31,745 nucleotides of DNA, taken from Porticoccaceae bacterium UBA2002. GTDB taxonomy: Bacteria > Pseudomonadota > Gammaproteobacteria > Pseudomonadales > Porticoccaceae. The position numbers and the translations under genes were made by a program. The notes beneath the pieces were generated by a model. It made no database searches. It was not told where the DNA came from and was given only the letters and a program-made list of their open reading frames with translations. Shown piece by piece: positions 1 through 7,395 of this stretch. The DNA is taken from NCBI GenBank assembly GCA_002334915.1, contig DDCQ01000109.1, positions 1 to 31,745 on the forward strand, in the 5' to 3' direction. Positions within the stretch are counted from its first letter, which is position 1, and each line of letters begins with the position of its first letter.

Positions 1-1472
1 AGTCCTAGAACCTGCAGCGGCGCATCGCTGGTCTGAGGGTTGAAAACCCTGTCCTGAGCCAACTGCTGCAGATGGCTGACGGCTCTGGCCAGCCCCACTT
101 CAAAGTTAAGGTTATCCAGCTCTGCAAGCTGTTCCAAACTATTCTTCCACTGCTGGCGCTGTTGATACTCAAGGCTGTTGATGGCTCGCTTTCCCGGCCA
201 CCCAAAGGTCTCGAGAAACTCATCAAAAAACCCTGCCCAATCGGCAAAGCTTTTTAGTCCGTTACTCTGCTGACGCTGGTTTTGTTGCAGTGCTATAAGC
301 GGGGCCAGTACAGCAGAGCTGGGCGTTTCCAGCTGAGCATCTGTATTATCACTGGCCAATTCTCCCACCTGGCTACTGCGCAGGGCAGCAATAAACTGGT
401 CCAGGGTAAAGTCAAAGCGCCTGGTTGCCCTCATTGCTAACTCTATATCTGCGCGATCCTGTACCCCCAGCTGAGCAAAAACTGAGTAGGGAGAGTAAAT
501 AGTGTCGAGCCATTCCTGTAATGGCCGTTTATACCGAAATAGCCCCAGCAGTTGAAAAGCTCCCTGAATTAATGGTGTCTCTGCCAGTGGTACACCTGCA
601 GAGATATTGACCGGCAGCTGTACATTGTGCGACTGAAGGGCTTCAGATATCTGTCTGATACTGGCTTGCAGTCGATTGCTAAGGTCTGGAATAACAATGC
701 CAATGCGCTGTTCAGGATTGGCCATCAATTCTGTGGCGGCCCAGTTTGCCGCTATGGTCAGTTCTTGCCTGGCATCTGCGCAGGCCAGAGAAGCAGCTTG
801 GCGGCTGTCCTGATCTTTGGGATTGCACTCTGTGCTTTGTTGTTGGAAGTCGCTGGGCATAGATAGCGACTTAACCCTGGCGCCAGCCCTGTCCAATATA
901 GCGGTTTGCAATGGCGGTATTGATTGAAAACCATAGAGCACAATGGACTCTTCTCTGGGCAGAGCATTGCTATCAAAGCCCATGCCCACCAGTTGCCAAC
1001 TCTCTGCAAGGGTAACCAGGCCATTGCGCTTGAGCAGTTGGCTAAAATTAGCTGCCCAGGCTTTAAAGTGACTCACAGATGGGCTGCCAGGGGGAATCTG
1101 ATCTATGGTCAGCTGCCAATTCTGTAAAACAGCCAGAGTTTTCTCGGCGGTTTTGACATAGCTGCCGACCAGATCCGGGTCCTGCTGGTTTATTGCCCGG
1201 TCCCAGTAATAGCTACTCTGTGGTTTGCCCACCACAGCGAGACCCTCAACCAGGCTGTGATTTTGGTCCTGCAGCTCATCCCAGCACTGACTCAGCCAGT
1301 GCTCAATGGCAAATACGCGGGGGGCCTTCCAGGCGCCTTTATTTTCGCTGGCCATATGCTCGCCCCAGGCCTGGGTAATCTTTGCGGCCAGACGCTGATT
1401 CGATGTAAGAATCAGCTGTTCAGCTTCAATGGCAGCGCAGAAAGGGGCTATATCAACTAATGGTGGCAGCAT
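1..1472 (-). CDS. Probable DNA repair protein with AddB-like nuclease architecture, C-terminus beyond window
   Basis: This frame stays open on the minus strand from the ATG at 1472 to the window edge, giving 490 codons with no stop. An in-frame TAA lies just upstream, so this ATG is the first possible start, although no strong ribosome binding site precedes it. The N-terminus (LILTSNQRLAAKITQAW, about residues 20-36) and the central IGIVIPDLSNRLQ and VNISAGVPLAETPLIQGAF stretches match my knowledge of the gammaproteobacterial 'probable DNA repair protein' family (TIGR03623). Those proteins are about 850-900 residues and end in a PD-(D/E)XK nuclease domain related to AddB/RecB. That domain would lie beyond position 1, so nuclease activity cannot be confirmed here. 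The gene diverges from rmuC, another nuclease-fold gene. Family assignment is fairly secure; the precise role is unknown. Confidence 0.75.
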   Translation of the reverse strand, partial: MLPPLVDIAPFCAAIEAEQLILTSNQRLAAKITQAWGEHMASENKGAWKAPRVFAIEHWLSQCWDELQDQNHSLVEGLAVVGKPQSSYYWDRAINQQDPDLVGSYVKTAEKTLAVLQNWQLTIDQIPPGSPSVSHFKAWAANFSQLLKRNGLVTLAESWQLVGMGFDSNALPREESIVLYGFQSIPPLQTAILDRAGARVKSLSMPSDFQQQSTECNPKDQDSRQAASLACADARQELTIAANWAATELMANPEQRIGIVIPDLSNRLQASIRQISEALQSHNVQLPVNISAGVPLAETPLIQGAFQLLGLFRYKRPLQEWLDTIYSPYSVFAQLGVQDRADIELAMRATRRFDFTLDQFIAALRSSQVGELASDNTDAQLETPSSAVLAPLIALQQNQRQQSNGLKSFADWAGFFDEFLETFGWPGKRAINSLEYQQRQQWKNSLEQLAELDNLNFEVGLARAVSHLQQLAQDRVFNPQTSDAPLQVLG

Positions 1473-1512
1473 GCTTGAGAGGACAACTTAATAATTAAAT
1501 TTCAGAGGCCAG

Positions 1513-1518
1513 TATAAT
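1513..1518 (+). promoter_or_regulatory. Possible -10 box in the repair gene/rmuC divergent gap
   Basis: A perfect TATAAT lies 46 bases upstream of the rmuC ATG in the 91-bp divergent gap. The hexamer 17 bases further upstream (AATAAT) is a poor -35 match, so this is only a candidate. The opposite strand reads TTATAC here, so the site could serve either gene. Confidence 0.3.
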
Positions 1519-1563
1519 CGCAAAACAGCAGTGTAATTGACAGTAGGCTGATACAATAGGGCC

Positions 1564-2820
1564 ATGGAATTATCTATCAGTATTGATTTGCTTTTATTGT
1601 CTGGACTGGGCTTTGCACTAGGCGTTGGGCTGGGCTGGTGGCTGGCTGTATTGCGTTCAGATCAAAAGCAGGCCAGTCAGGTTGCAGAGCTATTGGCGAC
1701 CAACAGGGTGCTGGAGGAAAAACTCAGCGGCCAGCAGACTCAGTACCAGGCGCAACTCAAACTGCTGCAGGAAGCCAAGGTGACCATGGGTCAGGAGTTT
1801 GAAAATCTGGCCAACCGCATTTTTGATGATAAACAGGCCAAGTTCTCAAGCCAGAGTAAAGAGGCGCTGGAGGTTTCTCTCAGTCCGCTGCGCCGTGATA
1901 TAGGGGATTTCCGCAAACAGGTTGAGACTGTCTACGACAAAGAGAACGCCGATCGCAATAAGCTAGTGGGCCAGATCAGTGAGCTGCAGAAGCAGACATT
2001 ACAGATATCTGCCGATGCTGTTAGCCTGGCCAATGCGCTGCGCGGAGACAATAAAGCTCAGGGCAACTGGGGCGAGTTTGTGCTCGAGAAGCTGCTCGAG
2101 GATTCTGGTTTGACCAAGGGCCGCGAGTATGACACCCAGGTTGCGCTAAAAGATGAGAGTGGCAAACGCAAGAATCCAGATGTCATTGTGCATCTTCCCG
2201 AGGGTCGCGATATTGTGATTGATGCCAAGGTCAGTCTGGTCGACTACGAGCGCTACTTTCACGCCGAGGATGAAGAGAGCAAGCAGCTGTGCCTGCGTCA
2301 GCATCTCAGCTCATTGCGCGCCCATATCAAAGGCCTTGGCGGCAAAGACTACGAGAATCTAGAGGGCGTTAACAGCCTCGACTTTGTGTTGATATTTGTG
2401 CCGGTAGAAGCGGCCTTTATGCTGGCTCTGGATCAGGACCCGGACATGATGCGCGATGCCTATGACCGCGGCATTATTGTGGTTAGCCCGAGCACTCTGA
2501 TGGTGACTTTGAGAACCATTAAGAACCTGTGGCGTTATGCAGATCAAAATCGCAACGCTCAGGTTATTGCTGATAAAGCCGGTGCTCTCTATGACCAGTT
2601 TGTGCTCTATGTGGAGGCTCTGGACGATGTGGGTCGCCATCTGGATAAAAGCAAAGATGCCTGGGATACCGCGCGCAAAAGGCTATCGGTTGGACGCGGC
2701 AATCTGGTGCGCCGCACTCAAGAATTGAAAAAACTGGGGGCAAAAACCAAAAAGAACCTGCCAGAGGATCTTGATTACGACTCTGATACCCATGCCCTTG
2801 AAGATAACCAGCCCGATTAG
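1564..2820 (+). CDS. rmuC: DNA recombination protein RmuC
   Basis: The 418-residue product has the RmuC layout. An N-terminal membrane anchor (about residues 8-30, rich in Leu and Gly) is followed by a Gln/Glu-rich coiled coil (about 35-160). The conserved RmuC nuclease-fold domain then contains WGEFVLEKLLEDSGL, the PDVIVHLPEGRDIVIDAKVSL region and VVSPSTLMVTLRTI. RmuC proteins limit DNA inversions at short inverted repeats and are thought to be membrane-tethered nucleases acting on odd DNA structures; catalysis is inferred from the fold. The start ATG follows a weak TAGGG about 4 bases upstream. Length is usual for the family. The gene diverges from a probable DNA-repair gene and is followed 74 bases later by a DUF2489 gene on the same strand. 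Confidence 0.95.
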   Translation: MELSISIDLLLLSGLGFALGVGLGWWLAVLRSDQKQASQVAELLATNRVLEEKLSGQQTQYQAQLKLLQEAKVTMGQEFENLANRIFDDKQAKFSSQSKEALEVSLSPLRRDIGDFRKQVETVYDKENADRNKLVGQISELQKQTLQISADAVSLANALRGDNKAQGNWGEFVLEKLLEDSGLTKGREYDTQVALKDESGKRKNPDVIVHLPEGRDIVIDAKVSLVDYERYFHAEDEESKQLCLRQHLSSLRAHIKGLGGKDYENLEGVNSLDFVLIFVPVEAAFMLALDQDPDMMRDAYDRGIIVVSPSTLMVTLRTIKNLWRYADQNRNAQVIADKAGALYDQFVLYVEALDDVGRHLDKSKDAWDTARKRLSVGRGNLVRRTQELKKLGAKTKKNLPEDLDYDSDTHALEDNQPD

Positions 2821-2894
2821 GCATTAGCCTGTCAGCTTAATCATCGGCGCTTGGTTTAAGCAGCCACCTTAGAATAAATAATTTAGAGGTTTGA

Positions 2895-3359
2895 ATGGAT
2901 TTAATTATGCTTGCTGCCGCCATGGCTGCGATTATGGTAATAGCGCTTGCAGCCTATGCAGCGTGGTTATCTGTGCAGCTTCGCAGGCAGGCTGGTCGGG
3001 CCAGAGAGGCCCAGGAACAGCTTGAGGCTGAGCTGCAGAAAAAGAATTTGCAGGCGAGACAATCCATTCAGATTATTGCCAGGGCTCTGTTGCAGAATGA
3101 TGTAACTGATACCGAGGCCGCTATGCGCATTGCCTACCTGTCCCAGCAGGTAAGCTCCACAGAGCAGGAGTCTGAGCAATTTACTGTATTCGTGCAGCTG
3201 GCCGAAGCTACAGCGCATATTCCTATTCTCGACGACTGGCAGATGCTTGAGAAGTCGGAAAAACGTCGACTGAATAAAGAGCGCGCAGAGATTGAACTTG
3301 TCTATGCCGAATTTATTCAGGCGGGGGCAGAGCAGCTTGTTAATCTAAAGCTCAGCTGA
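2895..3359 (+). CDS. DUF2489 family membrane-anchored protein
   Basis: The product is 154 residues with one N-terminal transmembrane helix (about residues 3-26) followed by a highly charged helical region. It resembles the DUF2489 proteins found next to housekeeping genes in Pseudomonas and relatives; the later ILDDWQMLEKSEKRRLNKER stretch is typical. The function of this family is not established. A good ribosome binding site (AGAGG) lies 6 bases before the ATG. The last 8 bases overlap the 3' end of trmA, which runs the other way, so the two transcripts must be antisense to each other there. It could be co-transcribed with rmuC, since no convincing terminator separates them. Confidence 0.8.
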   Translation: MDLIMLAAAMAAIMVIALAAYAAWLSVQLRRQAGRAREAQEQLEAELQKKNLQARQSIQIIARALLQNDVTDTEAAMRIAYLSQQVSSTEQESEQFTVFVQLAEATAHIPILDDWQMLEKSEKRRLNKERAEIELVYAEFIQAGAEQLVNLKLS

Positions 3360-4464
3360 GGGGCTTAGCCTGGGTCTTGCGTCTCAGCAGGACGCCAGAC
3401 TCCAAATGATCAGTCCATGGAAACTGGTCGAACACCGCTACTGATTCTATGCTGTGTGTCTCAGTAATCTGGCGCAGGTTGCTGGCTAATGTCTCAGGGT
3501 TGCAGGAGATATAGAGAATAGAGTCAAATCTGCAGACCAGCTTTTCGGTCTCAGAGTCCAAACCGGCTCTAGGTGGGTCGACAAAAATGGTTGAAAACTC
3601 GTAGCTATCCAAATCAATATCCGCCAGCCGACGAAAGGGCCGCTCATTGTTCAGGGCCTGGGTAAACTCCTCACTGGACATTCTTACCACTGTTACATTG
3701 TTTATCTGGTTGGCGGCGAAGTTACTCAGGGCAGAATTGACCGACACCTTGGATATCTCGGTGGCCAGAACCTGATCAAAATGCTGGGCCAGCACGACAG
3801 TAAAATTGCCATTGCCGCAGTACAGTTCCAGCAGATCCCCCGAGCCGTCAGTTAGCTGATTACTGCTCCACTCGAGCATCTGACAGTTAATGCCGGCATT
3901 GGGCTGAGTAAATCCAGACTCTACTTGCTGGTAGCTGTAATCTCGGCCGCCAATTTGCAGTATCTCTGTGACATAGTCTTTATCCAGCACCAGTTTTTGC
4001 TTGCGACTGCGGCCAATAATACCTGCGCCCAGCTGAGTCTGCAGAGCTCTGGCTTCGGCTTCCCATTCAGCGTCCAGAGGTCGGTGATAAATCAGGGTGA
4101 TCAGCACCTGACCACTGCTGGTGGTTAGAAACTCAGCAGAAAAACACTTGCGACTAAGGATCGAGCTGCTGTTTAGAGCATCCAGAAGCAGGGGCATAAA
4201 CTGGCCGATCAGCGGCGCGCCAATAGGAAAATCTTCAATAATATAGGGCCGCTTTTCGCCGCGACGATTCATGGCATAAAACACCTGGCCGTCTTGATGC
4301 CAGATGCGGAATTCAGCGCGCATGCGAAAGCCCAGTGGCTCGGATCTATGTATCACAATTTCATCGATCTCCACTCCAGCCTGTTCCATGCTGAGTCTGT
4401 AGCTGGCAATCTTATTGTCCAGTTGCAGCTGGTACTGCTGGGGGTCTTGCCGGTCTATGTTCAT
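3352..4464 (-). CDS. trmA: tRNA (uracil-54-C5)-methyltransferase
   Basis: TrmA uses SAM to make ribothymidine (m5U54) in the T-loop of tRNAs. The 370-residue protein has the SAM-binding motif LLELYCGNGNFTVVLAQ, the FVDPPRAGLD motif, and LYISCNPETLASNL, whose Cys (about 321) is the expected nucleophile. The expected catalytic Glu (about 355, in WTDHLESG) is exactly 34 residues later, the same spacing as in the E. coli enzyme. No N-terminal iron-sulfur cysteine cluster or TRAM domain is present, which separates it from RlmC/RlmD. The ATG overlaps the stop codon of phhB by four bases (ATGA), implying translational coupling in a tusE-phhB-trmA operon. Confidence 0.96.
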   Translation of the reverse strand: MNIDRQDPQQYQLQLDNKIASYRLSMEQAGVEIDEIVIHRSEPLGFRMRAEFRIWHQDGQVFYAMNRRGEKRPYIIEDFPIGAPLIGQFMPLLLDALNSSSILSRKCFSAEFLTTSSGQVLITLIYHRPLDAEWEAEARALQTQLGAGIIGRSRKQKLVLDKDYVTEILQIGGRDYSYQQVESGFTQPNAGINCQMLEWSSNQLTDGSGDLLELYCGNGNFTVVLAQHFDQVLATEISKVSVNSALSNFAANQINNVTVVRMSSEEFTQALNNERPFRRLADIDLDSYEFSTIFVDPPRAGLDSETEKLVCRFDSILYISCNPETLASNLRQITETHSIESVAVFDQFPWTDHLESGVLLRRKTQAKPLS

Positions 4465-4805
4465 AGATTGCTGTAGACCTTGTTGGTTTTTGCGGCCAGT
4501 GCAAAGTCATTGAGATGCAGGCCTCCGATACTGTGGGACCACCAGTTAACTCTGACAGAGCCATACTGGACTAGCACAGCAGGATGGTGGTCATTAGCCT
4601 CGGCAATAGGGGTGATTAGATTGGCAAAGGCCATAGCCTCGATATAGTTTTTAAAGCTAAAGGTTTTCTCAAGCTGAGGGGTCTGCCCATGGGTCTCGAC
4701 TGACCATCCGGGAATCTGTGGCAATAATTCTGCAATCTGCTCAGAGCTGAGCAATGGGGCGTCACTGGGAGTGGCTTGGCACTGAAGGTCTGAGAGTTCG
4801 CTCAT
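4461..4805 (-). CDS. phhB: 4a-hydroxytetrahydrobiopterin (pterin-4a-carbinolamine) dehydratase
   Basis: This small enzyme (114 residues) dehydrates 4a-hydroxytetrahydropterin, the product of aromatic amino acid hydroxylases, to regenerate the cofactor. The family signature is visible as EANDHHPAVLVQYGSVRV followed by GGLHLNDFALA, with the two active-site His residues in DHHP. The position of the usual later TH motif reads WSHSIGG. No phenylalanine hydroxylase gene is in the window, so the partner is elsewhere or the protein has another role, such as the transcriptional-cofactor role reported for some homologues. The gene overlaps both neighbours by four bases (tusE upstream, trmA downstream), so it is translated as part of a three-gene unit. 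Confidence 0.92.
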   Translation of the reverse strand: MSELSDLQCQATPSDAPLLSSEQIAELLPQIPGWSVETHGQTPQLEKTFSFKNYIEAMAFANLITPIAEANDHHPAVLVQYGSVRVNWWSHSIGGLHLNDFALAAKTNKVYSNL

Positions 4806-5098
4806 AGACAGTTTTTCGGCTTGGGCAAACCGGCTAGCATAGCCACCAACTTAGCCGGGCTGCCGGGAAAATGCTGGTTAAGGTAAATACTGCGGCCTTT
4901 CTCTACGCCTAGCTCTGCAGTGACTGATTTACAGAGTGGCCGCATTGAGGGCGAAAAGCCATAGTCAGCATAAAAGGCTCGAGCCACCTGCAATATCTCG
5001 ATATGGGCAGGGGACAGAGGAATATTCTCTGCCTGCGCCAGTGCCTGAGCCAGCTCAGTGGTCCAGTCGGGCAATTTATCTAGATATTGTTCGGTCAT
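4802..5098 (-). CDS. tusE: TusE/DsrC-family sulfur relay protein
   Basis: TusE accepts persulfide sulfur from TusBCD and passes it to MnmA for 2-thiouridine at tRNA position 34. The protein has the DsrC/TusE fold signature (ILQVARAFYADYGFSPSMR, then GLPKPKNCL) with the conserved sulfur-carrying Cys next to last. I chose the ATG at 5098 (98 residues). A TTG two codons upstream (5104), better spaced from an AAGG, is an alternative. The N-terminus is about ten residues shorter than E. coli TusE and lacks the usual leading beta-hairpin segment; an in-frame TAA rules out extension. No tusBCD genes are adjacent. The link to yccA upstream is the same as in E. coli, while the overlap with phhB-trmA is less familiar. 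Confidence 0.9.
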   Translation of the reverse strand: MTEQYLDKLPDWTTELAQALAQAENIPLSPAHIEILQVARAFYADYGFSPSMRPLCKSVTAELGVEKGRSIYLNQHFPGSPAKLVAMLAGLPKPKNCL

Positions 5099-5130
5099 AA
5101 TCAAGGGGCGGCCTTAAACCGGATGGATTA

Positions 5131-5159
5131 AAAAAGCCCTGAGACTAACAGGGCTTTTT
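5131..5159 (-). terminator. Rho-independent terminator, yccA/tusE gap
   Basis: A perfect 11-bp inverted repeat, AAAAAGCCCTG and CAGGGCTTTTT, is separated by a 7-base loop. Read on the minus strand it gives a GC-rich stem ending in a run of T, directly after yccA and before tusE. The symmetry means it could stop transcription in either direction. It implies that tusE-phhB-trmA either has its own promoter in the short remaining gap or relies on readthrough. Confidence 0.9.
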
Positions 5160-5207
5160 ATTATAACTCTAAAAGGGCGAGTGTCCCTCGCCTAAAGAGC
5201 AGCGGGC

Positions 5208-5885
5208 TTAGTCATCGCCGCCCATAACCCCAAAGATTTGCAGCAGGCTGACAAACAGGTTGTACAACATAACAAACAGAGTCACGGTTGCAGAGATATA
5301 GTTGCGCTCGCCACCATGAATAATGGCACTGGTCTGCCACATAATCAGGCCGGTCGACAGCAGGGCAAAGACTGCACTGACCGTCAATGCAAGCACTGGA
5401 ATCTGCATAAAGTAGTTAGCTATGCTGGCGATAAAGGCAACAATTAAACCCGTCATCAGGAAGCCAGTCATAAAGCTAAGGTTCTTTCTGGTCGTCAACA
5501 CATAGGCTGAAGAGGCAAAGAAGATAAGCGCAGTGGAGCCCAGTGCCATCATGATGGGCTCAGGGCCCTGCATGGCAAGAAACATATTGAGGATTGGCCC
5601 CAGTGTAAAACCCATCCAGCCGGTCAGGGCGAATACCCAGACAATACCACTGGCGTTGTTTTTGTTCTTTTCGGTCATCCACAGACACAGTATGTAGGGC
5701 AACAGTGTCCAGAGACCGAAGTAGGGAGCATTCATGGCCATGGATACACCTGCCATAACTGCACTGAAAGCCAGAGTCAGGCTTAGAAGAAAATAAGTAT
5801 TCTTTAGAACCTTGGCAACGGCGGGGTCTAAGGAGGTGCTTTGAATGCCGCTTGTCATGGTTTTAGTGCGATTGTTGCTGTCCAT
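5208..5885 (-). CDS. yccA: Bax inhibitor-1/YccA family membrane protein
   Basis: The 225-residue protein consists of about seven hydrophobic helices with short loops, in the BI-1 (UPF0005) pattern; the stretch FVMLYNLFVSLLQIFGVMGGDD at the C-terminus is typical of YccA. In E. coli YccA sits in the inner membrane and is a substrate and modulator of the FtsH protease; that role here is inference from family membership. The start follows an AGGA sequence at good spacing (5885). The upstream 88 bases hold an extended -10-like TGGTATTAT on the minus strand. Gene order yccA-tusE is shared with E. coli. A strong hairpin terminator follows the gene. Confidence 0.92.
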   Translation of the reverse strand: MDSNNRTKTMTSGIQSTSLDPAVAKVLKNTYFLLSLTLAFSAVMAGVSMAMNAPYFGLWTLLPYILCLWMTEKNKNNASGIVWVFALTGWMGFTLGPILNMFLAMQGPEPIMMALGSTALIFFASSAYVLTTRKNLSFMTGFLMTGLIVAFIASIANYFMQIPVLALTVSAVFALLSTGLIMWQTSAIIHGGERNYISATVTLFVMLYNLFVSLLQIFGVMGGDD

Positions 5886-5973
5886 ATCAATATCCTGAGT
5901 TAACTTCGTTTAATAGCTTAATAATACCAATAAAATTGCAAATATCCAGCAACCTTTCGACTAGATAGTTGCT

Positions 5974-6699
5974 CTAATGTTCAGTCTCCAACAGTGCAAA
6001 ACTCTGCAGTCTGTAGCCAGTTTCATCCATTTCAAGAGCCCAGCCCATTCTGTCCCAGTCTCCTAGCACTATACGCTCACCCTCGGCAACCAGATGTTGA
6101 TCAGGGCGATGGGTATGGCCATGGATCAGAGTTTTAACTCCATGCTTTTGCATAACCCTATCCACGGCCGCCCCATTGACATCCATTATGGAACTTGCCT
6201 TGTTGCTATTGGCAGCCATGCTTTTGCGCCGCCAATCCGCAGCCAGCGCTTGGCGCCGCTTGAGAGACAGAGCGCGCAGGCACCATCTGTAGATCGGGTG
6301 ACGGGATTTGCGCCTAAAGCGCTGATACTCTGTATCGTCCGTGCACAGGCTATCGCCGTGCATCACAAGGGCGCGCTGGCCCCAGTGTTCGATAACAGTC
6401 TCATCGCCAATAATCATAGCGCCGGTAGTGGCCGCAAATCGTTTACCCAGCAGAAAATCCCGATTGCCATGCTGTATAAAGAGTGCCACGCCACTGCTTG
6501 TCAGCTCTGCAAAGGCTCTTTGCACCTGCAGTGCCAGATCTGTCGGATCATCGTCGCCAATCCAGGCTTCAAATAGATCGCCCAACACATACAGAGCCTC
6601 AGCTTGACTGGCTCTCTTGCGCAGAAAAACCAAAAACGCCCGGGTTACTGCCGGGCGTTCTGGAGATAGATGCAGATCTGAAATAAACAGTACAGACAT
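5974..6699 (-). CDS. lpxH: UDP-2,3-diacylglucosamine diphosphatase
   Basis: LpxH cleaves UDP-2,3-diacylglucosamine to lipid X and UMP, the fourth step of lipid A synthesis, at the inner face of the inner membrane. The 241-residue protein carries the calcineurin-like metallophosphoesterase motifs in order: DLHL (residues 8-11), GDLFEAWIGDDD (about 41-52), GNRDFLLGKRF, a HGD motif, and GHTHRP near residue 195. Together these supply the two-metal site. It follows ppiB after 16 bases on the same strand and is probably co-transcribed with it. The order lpxH-ppiB next to divergent glnS-cysS is the same as in Pseudomonas aeruginosa, which supports the assignment and the presence of a lipid A outer membrane. 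Confidence 0.96.
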   Translation of the reverse strand: MSVLFISDLHLSPERPAVTRAFLVFLRKRASQAEALYVLGDLFEAWIGDDDPTDLALQVQRAFAELTSSGVALFIQHGNRDFLLGKRFAATTGAMIIGDETVIEHWGQRALVMHGDSLCTDDTEYQRFRRKSRHPIYRWCLRALSLKRRQALAADWRRKSMAANSNKASSIMDVNGAAVDRVMQKHGVKTLIHGHTHRPDQHLVAEGERIVLGDWDRMGWALEMDETGYRLQSFALLETEH

Positions 6700-6715
6700 G
6701 GCCGGATATCAGTGA

Positions 6716-7225
6716 TTATTGATCAGCGTAGGCGTCGCTAACGACTGTTTCGGTAATCTCTATGGCATCCACAGGAACGTCCTGATGATGACCAGCGTTA
6801 CCGGTTTTTACACCTTTGATAGTTTCTATAACATCCATACCCTCAACTACCTTGCCGAATACCGCATAGCCCCAGCCCTGCATATTCTTGCCGCTGTGAT
6901 TAAGAAAACCATTATCAGCTACGTTGATAAAGAACTGAGATGAAGCTGAATGGGGTTCGCCGGTTCGGGCCATCGCCAATGTGCCAATCTCATTCTTTAG
7001 GCCATTGTCGGCCTCATTTTCAATTGACGCTCTGCTGGCTTTCTCATTCATCTCAGAGTCCATGCCGCCACCCTGAACCATAAAGCCGTTAATTACACGG
7101 TGGAAAATGGTGCCAGTATAAAAGTCATCACGGGCGTACTCTAAGAAATTAGCGGCGGTAATTGGCGCTTTGTCGAAATCAAGTTCAATAGAAAAATCGC
7201 CCATATTGGTGCGGAAGGTAATCAT
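6716..7225 (-). CDS. ppiB: Peptidyl-prolyl cis-trans isomerase B (cyclophilin)
   Basis: This is a cytoplasmic cyclophilin of 169 residues. Key motifs are [13 protein letters not shown] with the catalytic Arg, [20 protein letters not shown], and [15 protein letters not shown]. The frame is open to an ATG at 7288, but the conserved protein begins [15 protein letters not shown] at 7225, as in E. coli PpiB; the 21 upstream residues look non-native and no signal peptide is seen, so I chose 7225. A GGAT lies about 5 bases upstream of this ATG. The gene leads a two-gene unit with lpxH and faces glnS across a 170-bp divergent region. Confidence 0.94.
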   Translation of the reverse strand: MITFRTNMGDFSIELDFDKAPITAANFLEYARDDFYTGTIFHRVINGFMVQGGGMDSEMNEKASRASIENEADNGLKNEIGTLAMARTGEPHSASSQFFINVADNGFLNHSGKNMQGWGYAVFGKVVEGMDVIETIKGVKTGNAGHHQDVPVDAIEITETVVSDAYADQ

Positions 7226-7334
7226 AAGAAATCCAAAATTAAGGTGAGTGTTGGTACTTGACGGTATTTTAGTTTGTAACAGAGGCAATTTAAACCAATG
7301 TTTATGATTTTCGCTGTTTATCAGGGCTTTTTGT

Positions 7335-7362
7335 TTATTGCATTGCAGCTGGAGGCTATAAT
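7335..7362 (+). promoter_or_regulatory. Candidate sigma70-type promoter for glnS-cysS
   Basis: A perfect -10 box TATAAT (7357-7362) lies 16 bases after TTATTG (7335-7340) and is followed by the GC-rich CGGCGCC. This leaves an untranslated leader of about 27 bases before the glnS ATG. The -35 is a weak match, so the call rests mainly on the -10 and its position. Confidence 0.5.
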
Positions 7363-7395
7363 CGGCGCCTTATCTTGCCAGCCTAAACTAATGCT

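Noticed and set aside
7226..7288. N-terminal extension of PpiB to the ATG at 7288
   Set aside because: The added residues are not typical of cyclophilin B and show no export signal; the conserved protein begins at 7225.
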